NCBI GenBank assembly: GCA_030038475.1
Contig: JASHOU010000167.1
Span: 1-51,097 of the forward strand
Length of the DNA: 51,097 bases
Direction: 5' to 3'
Origin: Terriglobales bacterium
GTDB lineage: Bacteria; Acidobacteriota; Terriglobia; Terriglobales; Acidobacteriaceae
A program made the position numbers and the translations under genes. Below are positions 1 to 10,091 of the stretch, piece by piece; within the stretch, counting starts at the first letter, position 1; every line of letters begins with the position of its first letter. Under the pieces are notes generated by a model, which was given only the letters and a program-made list of their open reading frames with translations, made no database searches and was not told the DNA's origin.

Positions 1-2
1 CC

Positions 3-1271
3 GTGCTCTTCAGCGATCTCGAAGGCCGGCTGCACATGCTCGACTATGACAAAAAATTTCTGCTCAAGAATTACGAAAACCTCACCTTCGATGGTTCTTC
101 CATTCGCGGCTTCACGGCTCAACGCGAAAGCGATCTGCGCCTGGGCGTTGACTGGGCCGCTTTTTATTGGGCTCCGGCCGATATCTTCGGACCCGGCAAG
201 GTGCTGGTGTTCGGCGAGGTTATCGACAAAAACGGCGAACCTTACACCGCCGACATTCGCAGCATGTTGAAGCTCTTTGCCGAGGGATTGCACAAGAAGC
301 ACAAATACACCCTCAATGCCGCCAACGAAATCGAAGGCTTTCTGTTTCAGGGACCGGATGCCGAGCGGCGCTTCCACGAAACCGGCAAATTCGAATACGT
401 CAATACCGGCGGTTACTACCACTCGCTGCCGGGCGATCCGCTGCGCACCTTTATCGACACGACCGCCGAAGTGCAGCGCGCCATGGGCTTCCAGAACGAA
501 AAGGACCACCCCGAGGTCGCGCCTTCGCAGTTTGAAGTGAACTACAACTACGCCGAAGTGGTCGCGGCCGCCGATCATATCCAGCTCTACAAGCTGATTT
601 GCCGCCAGGTGGCGCGCAATATGGGATTGACCGCGTCATTCCTGCCCAAGCCGATTGTCGGCGTCAACGGCAGCGGAATGCACACCAATATTTCCATCAG
701 CCAGAGCGGCAAGAATTTGTTCTGGGATCCCAAAGGCGAAGAGAAACTCAGCGAGGTCGGTTATGAGTTTCTGGACCGCGTGCTCACCGCGGGCAACGAT
801 CTCTGCCTGGTCTTCAATTCCAGCGTCAACGCCTATCGCCGTCTCGATCCGCACTTTGAAGCGCCGAACCAGCTCAAAGCCTCGGCGGTCGACCGCGGCG
901 CCATGATCCGCATTCCCATCGGCAACGAGCGCAGCATGAGACTTGAGGTTCGCGCTGTCGCGCCCGATGCCAATCCCTATCTGGTCATGTACTCTATTTT
1001 CAAGACTGGACTCGAAGGCGAAACTGCCAAAATCAAAAATCTTCGCCAAGCCGAGCGCTACCTGCCCGACAACATCTACACCGCGATCGATAACTTCCGC
1101 AAGTCCGCGTGGACATCCGAACTCCTTGGCGAAGATGTGAAAGGACGATACGCCGACCTGAAGCAGTCTTCTGCAGACCGCTGCCCGCGCTTGTTGGGCA
1201 CGATCGTCAAACCCTCCGAAGTGCAGTTCCATCACGAGGTCTACAACCAGTATTTGTGGAATTTGTTCTAG
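3..1271 (+). CDS. glnA: Glutamine synthetase (type I), 5' truncated by window
   Basis: Glutamine synthetase condenses glutamate and ammonia to glutamine with ATP in the cytoplasm. The 422 visible residues hold the GS beta-grasp sequence (LTFDGSSIRGF), the catalytic-domain NEIEGFLF and EVAPSQFEVNYNY segments, the VNGSGMHTNIS ATP/metal site and the NERSMRLEVRAV arginine loop. The GTG at base 3 is simply the first possible start in the window. The family normally begins 15-30 residues earlier, so the true start lies to the left. The gene is convergent with the next gene; a weak GGGCG-TCT-CGCCC hairpin (about 1287-1299) follows the stop but has no T-run. The family call is secure; assignment to the alpha or beta subtype is not. 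Confidence 0.95.
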   Translation: MLFSDLEGRLHMLDYDKKFLLKNYENLTFDGSSIRGFTAQRESDLRLGVDWAAFYWAPADIFGPGKVLVFGEVIDKNGEPYTADIRSMLKLFAEGLHKKHKYTLNAANEIEGFLFQGPDAERRFHETGKFEYVNTGGYYHSLPGDPLRTFIDTTAEVQRAMGFQNEKDHPEVAPSQFEVNYNYAEVVAAADHIQLYKLICRQVARNMGLTASFLPKPIVGVNGSGMHTNISISQSGKNLFWDPKGEEKLSEVGYEFLDRVLTAGNDLCLVFNSSVNAYRRLDPHFEAPNQLKASAVDRGAMIRIPIGNERSMRLEVRAVAPDANPYLVMYSIFKTGLEGETAKIKNLRQAERYLPDNIYTAIDNFRKSAWTSELLGEDVKGRYADLKQSSADRCPRLLGTIVKPSEVQFHHEVYNQYLWNLF

Positions 1272-1358
1272 GAGAGCTAGGAGTGGGGGCGTCTCGCCCG
1301 TGTACAGAAGCGAGGAGTCGTCAGAGGCGCTGTCTGGTGACCCGCATTAGAGATGCGA

Positions 1359-2447
1359 TTAGTGCATCGCCGCTGCATTTGCCATCGGAGCGTTGCCATA
1401 CCGGCTCATGGCCAGTTCGACAATCGTTCCGATCATTTCGGTGTAGGAAAGCCCTGAAGCTTTTGCCGCCATGGCAAATTCCTGGCGGCTGGCGAGCCAA
1501 GGATTCGGATTCGCTTCGATGACATAAACGTCGCCATTCGGAGCGAATCTAAGGTCGATGCGTCCATAGTCGCGCAGCTTGAGCGCGCGATACGCGGCGA
1601 TCGCAGTATCCTGCAACCGCTGGGTAGTTGCCTCGTCCAGGTTTTCAGCGATCGCTGACTTAGTCAACTTATAAGCTTCGGTATTCTTCTCGAACTTCAC
1701 ATCGTAACTCGCAATTTTCGGTGTGCCTTCGGGCAATCGTGAGAGATCTAACTCAACCAATGGAAGAGCCTGAACGCGATCGTAACTCCCGAGAATTCCA
1801 GCGTAAATCTCACGACCCTCAATGTACTCCTCGATCAGCGCCGGAGAATCGAATTCATCCTGGATATAGTGGATGCGCTCCATCATCTCTTTGATGTTCT
1901 TTACGACCGAACCGGCGTCGATGCCGATGGATCCGTCTTCCCACGAAGGCTTCACGATGAGGGGAAAAGAAATATCGTGAGCGTGGTCAATGCGCCCGCG
2001 ATACGAAGTGGCAAAATACGGCGTCTTGATACCGTGAAACGCGAAAATCTTTTTGGCGATCGCTTTATCCTGCGAAAGGAACAATGAATGCGGGCCGGCG
2101 CCTGTGTAGCGCAATCCGAGCAGGTCGACGTAAGCGACCACATTCATTTCCTTGGTGTCGTCGCCATCGAACGACTCGGTGAGGTTGAAGATCAAGTCGG
2201 CATCGCAGCGCGACAGGCCATGCAGGGATTGCGGGCGGCCATCCAGTTCGAAATAAGAAGGCTCGTGTCCCAGTTTCTGCAGCGCTTCGAAAATTTCTTC
2301 ACGGTCGGTCTTTTCTTTCTTTACCTTCTTTACTTTCTTGCGAGGCACGCGCGCGGGAGCCGCACCCTCTTCTTTAGCCGCCGCCGCTTCCGGATCTTCG
2401 TTCCAGACGTCATAGAGCAGCGCGATCTTCAGTTTTGCACCGATCAT
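1359..2447 (-). CDS. D-alanine--D-alanine ligase-like ATP-grasp protein
   Basis: A 362-residue ATP-grasp ligase resembling D-Ala-D-Ala ligases. Visible family features are ADLIFNLTESFDG, the GLRYTGAGP loop, LIVKPSWEDGSIGID for ATP binding, and the C-terminal DLRFAPNGDVYVIEANPNPW metal/phosphate site. The N-terminal region carries an unusual Lys-rich insertion (residues about 36-50, KKVKKVKKEK) that standard Ddl proteins lack. No murein genes are adjacent, so the natural substrate need not be D-alanine; a peptide or amino-acid ligase is equally possible. The gene lies just downstream of a putative zinc peptidase on the same strand, separated by a palindromic gap. Confidence 0.8.
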   Translation of the reverse strand: MIGAKLKIALLYDVWNEDPEAAAAKEEGAAPARVPRKKVKKVKKEKTDREEIFEALQKLGHEPSYFELDGRPQSLHGLSRCDADLIFNLTESFDGDDTKEMNVVAYVDLLGLRYTGAGPHSLFLSQDKAIAKKIFAFHGIKTPYFATSYRGRIDHAHDISFPLIVKPSWEDGSIGIDAGSVVKNIKEMMERIHYIQDEFDSPALIEEYIEGREIYAGILGSYDRVQALPLVELDLSRLPEGTPKIASYDVKFEKNTEAYKLTKSAIAENLDEATTQRLQDTAIAAYRALKLRDYGRIDLRFAPNGDVYVIEANPNPWLASRQEFAMAAKASGLSYTEMIGTIVELAMSRYGNAPMANAAAMH

Positions 2448-2464
2448 CAGTTGACCTCAGCTTT

Positions 2465-2556
2465 AGGTCTCAGTTGTTAGGTCTTAGGTGTTAAAAAGCC
2501 CAGAATATTAGCTTCGTCTGCTTTTTCTGAGGCCTAAGACCTGACACCTGAGACCT
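2465..2556. repeat. Imperfect inverted repeat between same-strand genes
   Basis: The left arm 2465-2489 and right arm 2532-2556 are inverted copies matching at 22 of 25 positions, separated by 42 bases. Each arm is itself built from repeated words (AGGTCT, TTAGGT). It fills most of the gap between the ligase-like gene and the peptidase gene. The transcript could fold into a long hairpin, but no T-run follows, so a simple intrinsic terminator is unlikely. Confidence 0.7.
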
Positions 2557-2561
2557 GTTCT

Positions 2562-3629
2562 TTACGGCTGTATAAATTTTCCTTTCGTCACATACGTCAT
2601 TACGAGCGCGGTTACATAAGCTGTAACTTCGGCTAAGTGCTCCGCTCCGTGCGTTTGATCAGCCCGCAAGTCAAGTTCCTTCGTGCGCTTCTCCATCGTG
2701 TCCATCAAGGTTCGGATCACACTGCGCTGCGCGCCCGTCCACTGTGCGGCTTTGTCGATCACCGCTTTGCGATGTCGATGCAGAAACTCATGCGCTGCGA
2801 GCCCTGTCTTGCGCCGCTTCGATACCGGAAACATGTCGCGCAAATCCGTATCCGGCGTCAGTTCACTGACCGCAACTTCTTCGCGCCCGTTTTGCTTGCC
2901 GTGATGATAAAAATCGGCAACGGTCGCTTCCATCTCGTCAGCGGTAATGTCGGCGATGCCGCGGCGACGCAGCGGTTCAACCTTCCCCAACTTGCGTGCC
3001 AGCCGATCGACATAACGCAACTTCTCCATTGCGCGCCAGCCACGATAGCGCTTGCGCCAGTTCGAGCGCGGCGTCAGCCAGACGGCAAAGGTCTCGGCAA
3101 AATCCTCATCCGGATGCTTCTGCGCATACCATCCCGGCAGATGACGCACATAGTCGCGCGAGAACGGCGCCGGACGATAGTTATCGCGATACGGACGGCG
3201 AAACGGCCCGAAAATCCGCTTCCACTCCGGCGAATTGTGCAGCTTGTAGGCATAGGTAAACGCGTGCCCGGCTTCGTGGCGCAGATACATCATGATTTCT
3301 CTCGCGTCTTCGAGGTCATGCGTTTCCTTTTCCAGTTGCGCCAGCGCCGCGTGAGCCAGGTAAAACGGAATCCCGATAATCGGCTCACCCGACGGGCATC
3401 CCCATTCGTCGGTCAGATAGCAAGCGGGACGAAACTTCGCCAGTCCCTTCGCGTCCAGTTCGCGATAAAGCTGATCGACGAAACGCTCGACGGGCGAACC
3501 GGCAAGCCTCAGTCCCAGCTCGCGAATCGGCCGACTCAGAAGCTCCTGATAGACCGCGGGTTCAGTTTTCGTGCTTACGATGTCATGCACAAACGCACGC
3601 TCAAAAATAGTCTGCAACCGCGCGGGCAC
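2562..3629 (-). CDS. Putative zinc-binding metallopeptidase
   Basis: A 355-residue soluble protein with no signal peptide or membrane segment. Its central LRHEAGHAF sequence is an HExxH zinc motif (about residues 116-120), and DEDFAETFAVWL some 60 residues later could supply the third ligand. This arrangement matches bacterial 'putative zinc-binding metallopeptidase' proteins of unknown substrate. The start is GTG at 3629 (VPARLQ). The neighbouring ATP-grasp ligase lies downstream on the same strand and could share its transcript. Proteolytic activity is inferred from the motif alone. Confidence 0.7.
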   Translation of the reverse strand: MPARLQTIFERAFVHDIVSTKTEPAVYQELLSRPIRELGLRLAGSPVERFVDQLYRELDAKGLAKFRPACYLTDEWGCPSGEPIIGIPFYLAHAALAQLEKETHDLEDAREIMMYLRHEAGHAFTYAYKLHNSPEWKRIFGPFRRPYRDNYRPAPFSRDYVRHLPGWYAQKHPDEDFAETFAVWLTPRSNWRKRYRGWRAMEKLRYVDRLARKLGKVEPLRRRGIADITADEMEATVADFYHHGKQNGREEVAVSELTPDTDLRDMFPVSKRRKTGLAAHEFLHRHRKAVIDKAAQWTGAQRSVIRTLMDTMEKRTKELDLRADQTHGAEHLAEVTAYVTALVMTYVTKGKFIQP

Positions 3630-3750
3630 AGGCGGGGAGAAGTGTCACCAACTCAACAGTAGACGAGACGAGGGGTGATCGCGAAGTGACTGAGGTAATG
3701 GATCGGTCGGGTTTTCCCCCGGACTCAGATCAGGGGGATGAGACCGTTGT

Positions 3751-5139
3751 CTACTTCTTCGGTGGGGCGGCTGGCTTAAGATCGTCGGCCGCTTTTTGTA
3801 GCGCGTCGATGGGGTTCGAATCCAGCCAGTAGAGCGACGTGTCGTTCTCGCGTTTGGCGATGTAACCGTTGCCGGACTTCGCCAGCGAAACCTTTTCCAC
3901 GCGCTTGCCGTCGTTGGAGGCGACCGTGACCTCAATCGTGGGATTCGCGAAGCCCGACTCGACGAATTTGGTAGCGGCAAGGTCGCGCAGGTCGGAGACG
4001 AGCGTCTCGACGCTATCGGCGTCCATTTTCTTCCCATTCGACCACCAGTCTTCGTTGTTGCTCTTGTCGCCACGCATCAGGAAGTAAGCTTTGGCGCCGC
4101 TGTGCATCTCGACCTTTGTTGGATCGGTGAAACCGAAGTCGAACAGCTTCTTGTTGCGGAAATCGTCGAGGCCTTTATCGACCGCCTGGCCGAGATCGGA
4201 GTCAACTTTGTAGACTCCATCCACCACGCTCGACTTCGCGTAATAGGTATCGTTACTCTTATCCTGGTTCTTACTCTTATCTTTGTCGTTGCCTCTGCGA
4301 ATCTGAATTTCCTGCGTGCCGGACTGATCGGTTAGCTTTGCAGTTGCAACCGGGGTGGCGTGCGTGAACGCCGAGGCGGCATCCTTGTCGTCTGCCGCAG
4401 CGCCGTTGTCCGCCGCTACGCCGGTCAGATCCATGCGCGCGTCGGTGAGTTTTCGAACCAGCTCGCTGACCTGCGTGTTGTCGGCGCGCAGCGGTTTGGG
4501 CTTCAGGACCTGCCACTCGTCTTTATCGCGCCCAAATTCGATCTCCTGATTCTTGCGGTCAAGCTCAAGGCGGCTGACTTTGTCTACGCTGAGCGTCAAC
4601 AGGCGCTTGTCGCGCAGATCGTTAAGACTCTTGTCGATATTGTTCTTCGTGTATGTGCCAATGATAAAGACTCGGGGATCACCGGCAAGCATCGCATAGA
4701 CGGCGCTGCCGGCAGGCGTGTCATCGCCGATCAGCAGCCTTTGAGTCTTGCCTTTTTCTGTGATCTCCGCTTCGACGGCTGGCTGGTCGAGACCGAATAG
4801 CTTTAGATCGGAGGCTTTGTCTTCGACTAAGCGTTCGGAGTTCAACGCAGACAGGGCCGAAAGCGTGCCGCTTACGACGCCCTGATCTGCGCCGAGCGGC
4901 TTGGGCTGGGTGATTTGCCAGGCGCCAGAGTTGTTCTTCTCCAAAACAATTGGCGGAGCGTCTTTGTTTTTCAGTTCGAGCTTCGTAATCGAGGCTTGAT
5001 CGAGCTTCAGGATCGCCGGTGGAGCGTCGGTAGACGCCTTCGCGGTTTCGCCGGCCGGTTTGCTTCGCCCCGACCAATAAAGAGCGCCCACCAGCGCGGC
5101 GAGTACGACGGTTGCAACGATCAGGCTGCGGAGTTTCAT
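3751..5139 (-). CDS. DUF4340 domain-containing protein
   Basis: A 462-residue protein with an N-terminal membrane anchor (residues about 5-24, LIVATVVLAALVGALYW) followed by a long extracytoplasmic beta-rich region. Repeated segments of the type KLELKNKDAPPIVLEK...WQITQP and RLELDRKNQEIEF...WQVLKP are typical of DUF4340, which occurs as tandem repeats. It is the last gene of the ABC operon running left from 8354, and in other genomes DUF4340 proteins likewise follow GldG-type subunits. Its function is unknown; a periplasmic partner of the transporter is the natural inference. Confidence 0.82.
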   Translation of the reverse strand: MKLRSLIVATVVLAALVGALYWSGRSKPAGETAKASTDAPPAILKLDQASITKLELKNKDAPPIVLEKNNSGAWQITQPKPLGADQGVVSGTLSALSALNSERLVEDKASDLKLFGLDQPAVEAEITEKGKTQRLLIGDDTPAGSAVYAMLAGDPRVFIIGTYTKNNIDKSLNDLRDKRLLTLSVDKVSRLELDRKNQEIEFGRDKDEWQVLKPKPLRADNTQVSELVRKLTDARMDLTGVAADNGAAADDKDAASAFTHATPVATAKLTDQSGTQEIQIRRGNDKDKSKNQDKSNDTYYAKSSVVDGVYKVDSDLGQAVDKGLDDFRNKKLFDFGFTDPTKVEMHSGAKAYFLMRGDKSNNEDWWSNGKKMDADSVETLVSDLRDLAATKFVESGFANPTIEVTVASNDGKRVEKVSLAKSGNGYIAKRENDTSLYWLDSNPIDALQKAADDLKPAAPPKK

Positions 5140-5190
5140 GGCGTTTCTGGAAAGACGAGTGTCTGTCGAGGAATCGACCGAGAAATTTGC

Positions 5191-6567
5191 TTATCTCCTC
5201 TTCCACCACACGCCGATGCCGGCGATCACAACGATTGCTGGCAAAAGAAACTGGCTGGTGGCGCGTACCCACATCAACTGAGCGCTCGTCATGGTAATGC
5301 GGCGGTCTTCGTGCTCTTTCGGTCGGATCGAAATCAGGTCCTCATCCGATGAGAGCCAATTGATCGTATTCAATGCCAGATCATTATTGCCGTTGAAACT
5401 GATAAATCCGTTATCGAGCCACGACGAGCTGCCGACCACGACAAAACGTCCCTGGGAGTTTTCCTTGCCGGTGTTGTAGCTGCCGGCGGCGGCGAGGGTC
5501 AACGGTCCCTTCTTGTTTTTGGGATCGTTGACATTCACTTCCGCGGAATTCAAATTGGTCGTAGCCAGGCTCGTGCTGGAGGTGTCGAACAGTTTCTGCA
5601 CGCTGGTCTTGTCTGTGCTCTTAACTTCGATGGAACGGGAGAGAGGAAAACCAGTGGCAGTTCCCTTCATGTCGCTTACGATCGGTTGGGATTCGTAACT
5701 AGACACGAGCGCGACCTGCGGCCCGAGACCAACGATCTGGCCAATGGGGTTGAGATCGAGAATCAGGTCTTTGTTTAGCGTCACACCCCAACTCTGGAGC
5801 AAACTCGCCAGAGCGTCATTGTCGGCAATTTCCGAGCGGCCCATCTTAAGCGGCGCATCTAGCAGGAAAAGCGCGCGTCCGCCGTCTTCAACATACTTTT
5901 TGATCGCATCCACTTCCGGCTGCTCGTAATTCCGCGTCGGACCGGCAATGGCGAGCGTGGTGCAGTCGCTCGGGACTTCCGCTTTTTGCAGCAGGTCGAT
6001 GGACTTGGTTTCATAATTATCTTTGGCGAGAAGATCTTTGAAGCGGGAAAGCCCCTCGCGATCGCTGTCATCAAGTTGGTGCTCGCCGCTGCCGGCCGCG
6101 AAACACACCGTCCTGGTGGTGTTTTTGAGATCGCGGATGAATGCGCCAGTGATGCCCTCCTCGGTCATGCTTTTGGCTTCTTCTTTTCTTTCGCCGATCT
6201 GGACGACCGCCGTCCCGAAGCTGCGGATGCCCGCTTCCCGCGCCGCCTGCGGGTTCTTGTCGGGATCGACATACTCGACGTGAACCTTCGGAGAGAGATT
6301 GGCGTATTCGTCGAGCAGATCTTTGCCGTCGTGGAATCGCGTGCTCTGATCGAAGTAGGTGATGGTCGCGTTCTGCTTCAGTCCCTTGACGATTTTGGCG
6401 GTCTGCTCGGAAAGGCTGTAGCGTTTGTTCGATGTGGCATCGAACGACTTATTATAACGGTCCGCGAGCATGTTAGCGATGATTACCGCAGCGATCACGA
6501 TCAGAATGTAAGTCGCCGCAAAAGCGGCATATTTGGTTTGTCTGGCTTTCAGCCACTGGCTGGCCAT
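5191..6567 (-). CDS. GldG-like ABC transporter auxiliary protein
   Basis: A 458-residue protein with one membrane helix near the N-terminus (about residues 13-35, AAFAATYILIVIAAVIIANM) and one at the extreme C-terminus (FLLPAIVVIAGIGVWW), with a large extracytoplasmic region between. The region KRYSLSEQTAKIVKGLK...YFDQS matches the GldG / ABC_transp_aux (DUF4350-like) family. Its start adjoins the permease stop (6568), so the two are probably translated together. Despite the family name, nothing nearby points to gliding motility. The name describes homology, not function. Confidence 0.82.
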   Translation of the reverse strand: MASQWLKARQTKYAAFAATYILIVIAAVIIANMLADRYNKSFDATSNKRYSLSEQTAKIVKGLKQNATITYFDQSTRFHDGKDLLDEYANLSPKVHVEYVDPDKNPQAAREAGIRSFGTAVVQIGERKEEAKSMTEEGITGAFIRDLKNTTRTVCFAAGSGEHQLDDSDREGLSRFKDLLAKDNYETKSIDLLQKAEVPSDCTTLAIAGPTRNYEQPEVDAIKKYVEDGGRALFLLDAPLKMGRSEIADNDALASLLQSWGVTLNKDLILDLNPIGQIVGLGPQVALVSSYESQPIVSDMKGTATGFPLSRSIEVKSTDKTSVQKLFDTSSTSLATTNLNSAEVNVNDPKNKKGPLTLAAAGSYNTGKENSQGRFVVVGSSSWLDNGFISFNGNNDLALNTINWLSSDEDLISIRPKEHEDRRITMTSAQLMWVRATSQFLLPAIVVIAGIGVWWKRR

Positions 6568-7335
6568 TTACGACCTCCACCGCAGGGACTCCATCGAACG
6601 CGCGGTGAAGAAGAGTCCCAGAAAAATTAGAGTTATGTAGAAGACTGTGTCTTTAAAATCGATCACGCCACGGCCGAACGACTCGAAGTGGGTAATTACC
6701 GAAAGATAGGCAAGAACCCGCGCCCAGGCCGCGGTTTCGTATCCGCCGACCCACTCGAGCACCCACAACAGCAGACAGACGCCGAAGGTTGCAGCACCGG
6801 CGATGATCTGATTCTTTGTAAGCGTCGAAATAAAGGTGCCAATCGCCAGCAGCGCGCCCGCCTGAAGCAACAAGCCGAGATAGCCGATGACCAGTGGCTT
6901 CCAATCGGGATTGCCATATTTGAAAAGAAACGCGAAGTTCAGAGCGGTGAAAAGCAACATGCAAGAGTAGAGAATCAGCGCTGCGAGCCACTTTCCGACG
7001 ATGATTTCCAGGTCGCGGATCGGCGAGGTGGCCAACAATTCAATCGTGCCCGTGCGCTTCTCTTCGGCGAACAATCGCATCGTGATCATCGGAATGAAGA
7101 AAAGCCCTATCACGCTTACGTTCTGCAGCAATGGTCGGATGATCTGCTCGTTGAGGTTCATGGGGAACGACTGCCCGCGCATCTGCATCTCCATGCCCTC
7201 AACCACGAAAACGGCGATCGCGTTCCAGAAGAAAAAGCCGAAGATCAGACCAAACATGGTCAGGAGCAGGTAGGCAACAGGTGAAACGAAATAGCTGTAC
7301 AGCTCTTTTCGGCAGATGATCCAGACGTTTCTCAT
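6568..7335 (-). CDS. ABC-2 type transporter permease (GldF-like)
   Basis: A 255-residue, roughly six-helix membrane protein. It begins MRNVWIICRKELYSYFVSPVAYLLL, the usual opening of GldF/NosY-type permeases, and includes EEKRTGTIELLATSPIRDLEIIVGKW, the characteristic coupling region of ABC-2 permeases. Its start overlaps the ATPase stop by four bases (7332-7335), which indicates translational coupling. It probably forms the channel of the complex with the ATPase and the GldG-like subunit. The substrate is unknown. Confidence 0.87.
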   Translation of the reverse strand: MRNVWIICRKELYSYFVSPVAYLLLTMFGLIFGFFFWNAIAVFVVEGMEMQMRGQSFPMNLNEQIIRPLLQNVSVIGLFFIPMITMRLFAEEKRTGTIELLATSPIRDLEIIVGKWLAALILYSCMLLFTALNFAFLFKYGNPDWKPLVIGYLGLLLQAGALLAIGTFISTLTKNQIIAGAATFGVCLLLWVLEWVGGYETAAWARVLAYLSVITHFESFGRGVIDFKDTVFYITLIFLGLFFTARSMESLRWRS

Positions 7336-8354
7336 GATTTGGACTCCTGCAGTTTGGGCTGCTCGGGCTTCGATTCCTGCGCCGGCGTCTTCTCAGCTTC
7401 AGCGGAAGCTTCGCTTTGAGTTAGCTGAAGAAAGATTTCTTCGAGGCTCATGGCAGCGGGACGAAGCTCGTTGAGATCCCAACCGGCTTCGACCACGGCA
7501 CGCGCCAGGTCGCCGCGAACCAGGCGTCCCTTCTGGCTTTCCACTTCGAAAAAGACGCGGCTATCGACCTGCTGTTTGCAGACGGCGCGACTGACGCCGG
7601 AAACCTGCTCCAGCCGATGCTGCACGATTGGTGCTTCCAGATTGCCGTTGCGGCCGGCAACTTCGACCATCACGGACTCCGCGCCGCGCGCTCGCGCTTG
7701 CAGGTTGCGCACCGAATCTGTCGCTACGAGCTTTCCTTTATTGATAATGATGACCTGCTCACAGGTCTGTTCAACCTCGGGCAGGATGTGGGTGCTGAGG
7801 ATGATGGTGTGATCCCCGGCGAGGCTCTTGATCAGGTCGCGCGTTTCGTTGATTTGTTTTGGATCAAGGCCGGCAGTGGGTTCATCGAGAATGAGAACAT
7901 CGGGATTGTGAATGATGGCCTGCGCGAGACCTACGCGCTGGCGGTAGCCTTTGGATAATTTTCCAAGGAGCCTGGTTTTGACATCGGCAATGGCGCAGCG
8001 GCCGCAAACGTAGTCGACGCGCTTCTGCAAATCCGCGCCCGACAGGTCTTTCAGCTTGCCGACAAATTTCAGGTATTCGGTTGTTTCCATCTCCGGATAG
8101 ATGGGTGGAGTTTCAGGCAAATAGCCGATGCGCTTTTTGACCTCGAGTGGCTGCTCGAGAACATCAAAACCGGCCACATTCGCCGTGCCCGCCGAAGGCG
8201 GCAGAAAACATGTCAACATGCGCATGGTCGTTGTTTTACCCGCGCCGTTGGGGCCGAGGAATCCGACGATTTGGCCCTTGGCAACTTCAAATGAAATTTG
8301 ATCGACGGCAACGGTGCGCGCGTACCGCTTGGTAAGCTCTTTGACTTTGATCAT
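7332..8354 (-). CDS. ABC transporter ATP-binding protein (GldA-like)
   Basis: A 340-residue ATPase of the ABC-2 exporter class. It shows Walker A GPNGAGKTTT, signature LSKGYRQRVGLAQ, Walker B VLILDEPTAGLDP and the switch His in STHILPE. The last 30 residues form a Ser/Glu/Pro/Lys-rich tail (EASAEAEKTPAQESKPEQ) not needed for the fold. It is the first gene of a four-gene operon (ATPase, permease, GldG-like, DUF4340). A candidate promoter sits about 70 bases upstream. Confidence 0.9.
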   Translation of the reverse strand: MIKVKELTKRYARTVAVDQISFEVAKGQIVGFLGPNGAGKTTTMRMLTCFLPPSAGTANVAGFDVLEQPLEVKKRIGYLPETPPIYPEMETTEYLKFVGKLKDLSGADLQKRVDYVCGRCAIADVKTRLLGKLSKGYRQRVGLAQAIIHNPDVLILDEPTAGLDPKQINETRDLIKSLAGDHTIILSTHILPEVEQTCEQVIIINKGKLVATDSVRNLQARARGAESVMVEVAGRNGNLEAPIVQHRLEQVSGVSRAVCKQQVDSRVFFEVESQKGRLVRGDLARAVVEAGWDLNELRPAAMSLEEIFLQLTQSEASAEAEKTPAQESKPEQPKLQESKS

Positions 8355-8424
8355 AAGCTGTTGTCGTCAACGTGAAGGATGTTCCACGTTGGGCCACCCA
8401 CTTCCCTAGTGAGGATTTATGAAT

Positions 8425-8454
8425 ATCTTAAGAACCGCACGTTCGGGATGTCAA
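8425..8454 (-). promoter_or_regulatory. Candidate sigma-70 promoter for the ABC operon
   Basis: On the minus strand a perfect -35 TTGACA (8449-8454) is followed after 18 bases by TAAGAT (8425-8430, four of six matches to TATAAT). Transcription would start near 8418, giving a leader of about 64 bases before the ATPase start. The rest of the 298-base gap 8355-8652 shows no coding sequence that I can support. Confidence 0.4.
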
Positions 8455-8652
8455 ATTCCGTAACACAACTGCAAGCGCTATTTTTCTCAGAGCTTTCTAC
8501 CGAGGCGGTTACACGCATCACAGGTTCGAAAACATTTCCTACCGAATGCGGACAATCCTTACGATGCCCGCGGCATTCTCTGAGGTTGGCTGAATCGCGC
8601 GCAGGCAAATTGCAAGAGGTCGCGAGCAGGGTCTTACAAATCGGCCGCAGGC

Positions 8653-9840
<1,188 letters not shown>

Positions 9841-9902
9841 TTAGACTCCGGAAAAGATGATTGCTGGTCGGGGCTATTTTACCTGCAGCGATTCGGCGCT
9901 GG

Positions 9903-10070
9903 TCAATGGATCCCCGACATGCTTGCCCACACAATCGAGGAAATATGGGGCAAAACCTCGCTGGCGAACAGGTGCGTGAAGTAATCGCTAGTGAGCGTAT
10001 GTTGGATGAAGTCGACCGGGTCGTAGATCTCGCGAGCTTCTTTCAGCCGATATTTCGCGATCTCGCCGCG
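9903..10070 (-). pseudogene. Possible 3' remnant of an unrecognised gene
   Basis: Between pobA and the Hfq-like gene a 55-codon minus-strand frame runs from an in-frame TAG (10071-10073) to TGA (9903-9905). It has no plausible start, but its composition looks coding: EIAKYRLKEAREIYDPVDF is well formed and third positions are GC-rich. It could be the end of a degraded gene. I do not recognise the family, and chance is not excluded. Confidence 0.25.
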
Positions 10071-10091
10071 CTACGGCTCACGATCCAGCTA

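Noticed and set aside
1287-1299. Hairpin after glnA as a terminator
   Set aside because: The stem is only five pairs and no T-run follows.
3645-4073. A 142-codon minus-strand frame
   Set aside because: It lies in another frame over the end of the DUF4340 gene and has Arg/Ser/Pro-biased shadow composition.
5191-8354. Gliding-motility operon
   Set aside because: Only GldA/F/G-type ABC homology is present; no other gld, spr or type IX secretion genes are in the window, and these ABC sets are widespread in non-gliding bacteria.
8519-8530. GGTTCGAA-like sequence as a tRNA T-loop
   Set aside because: No acceptor stem, anticodon arm or cloverleaf can be formed around it.
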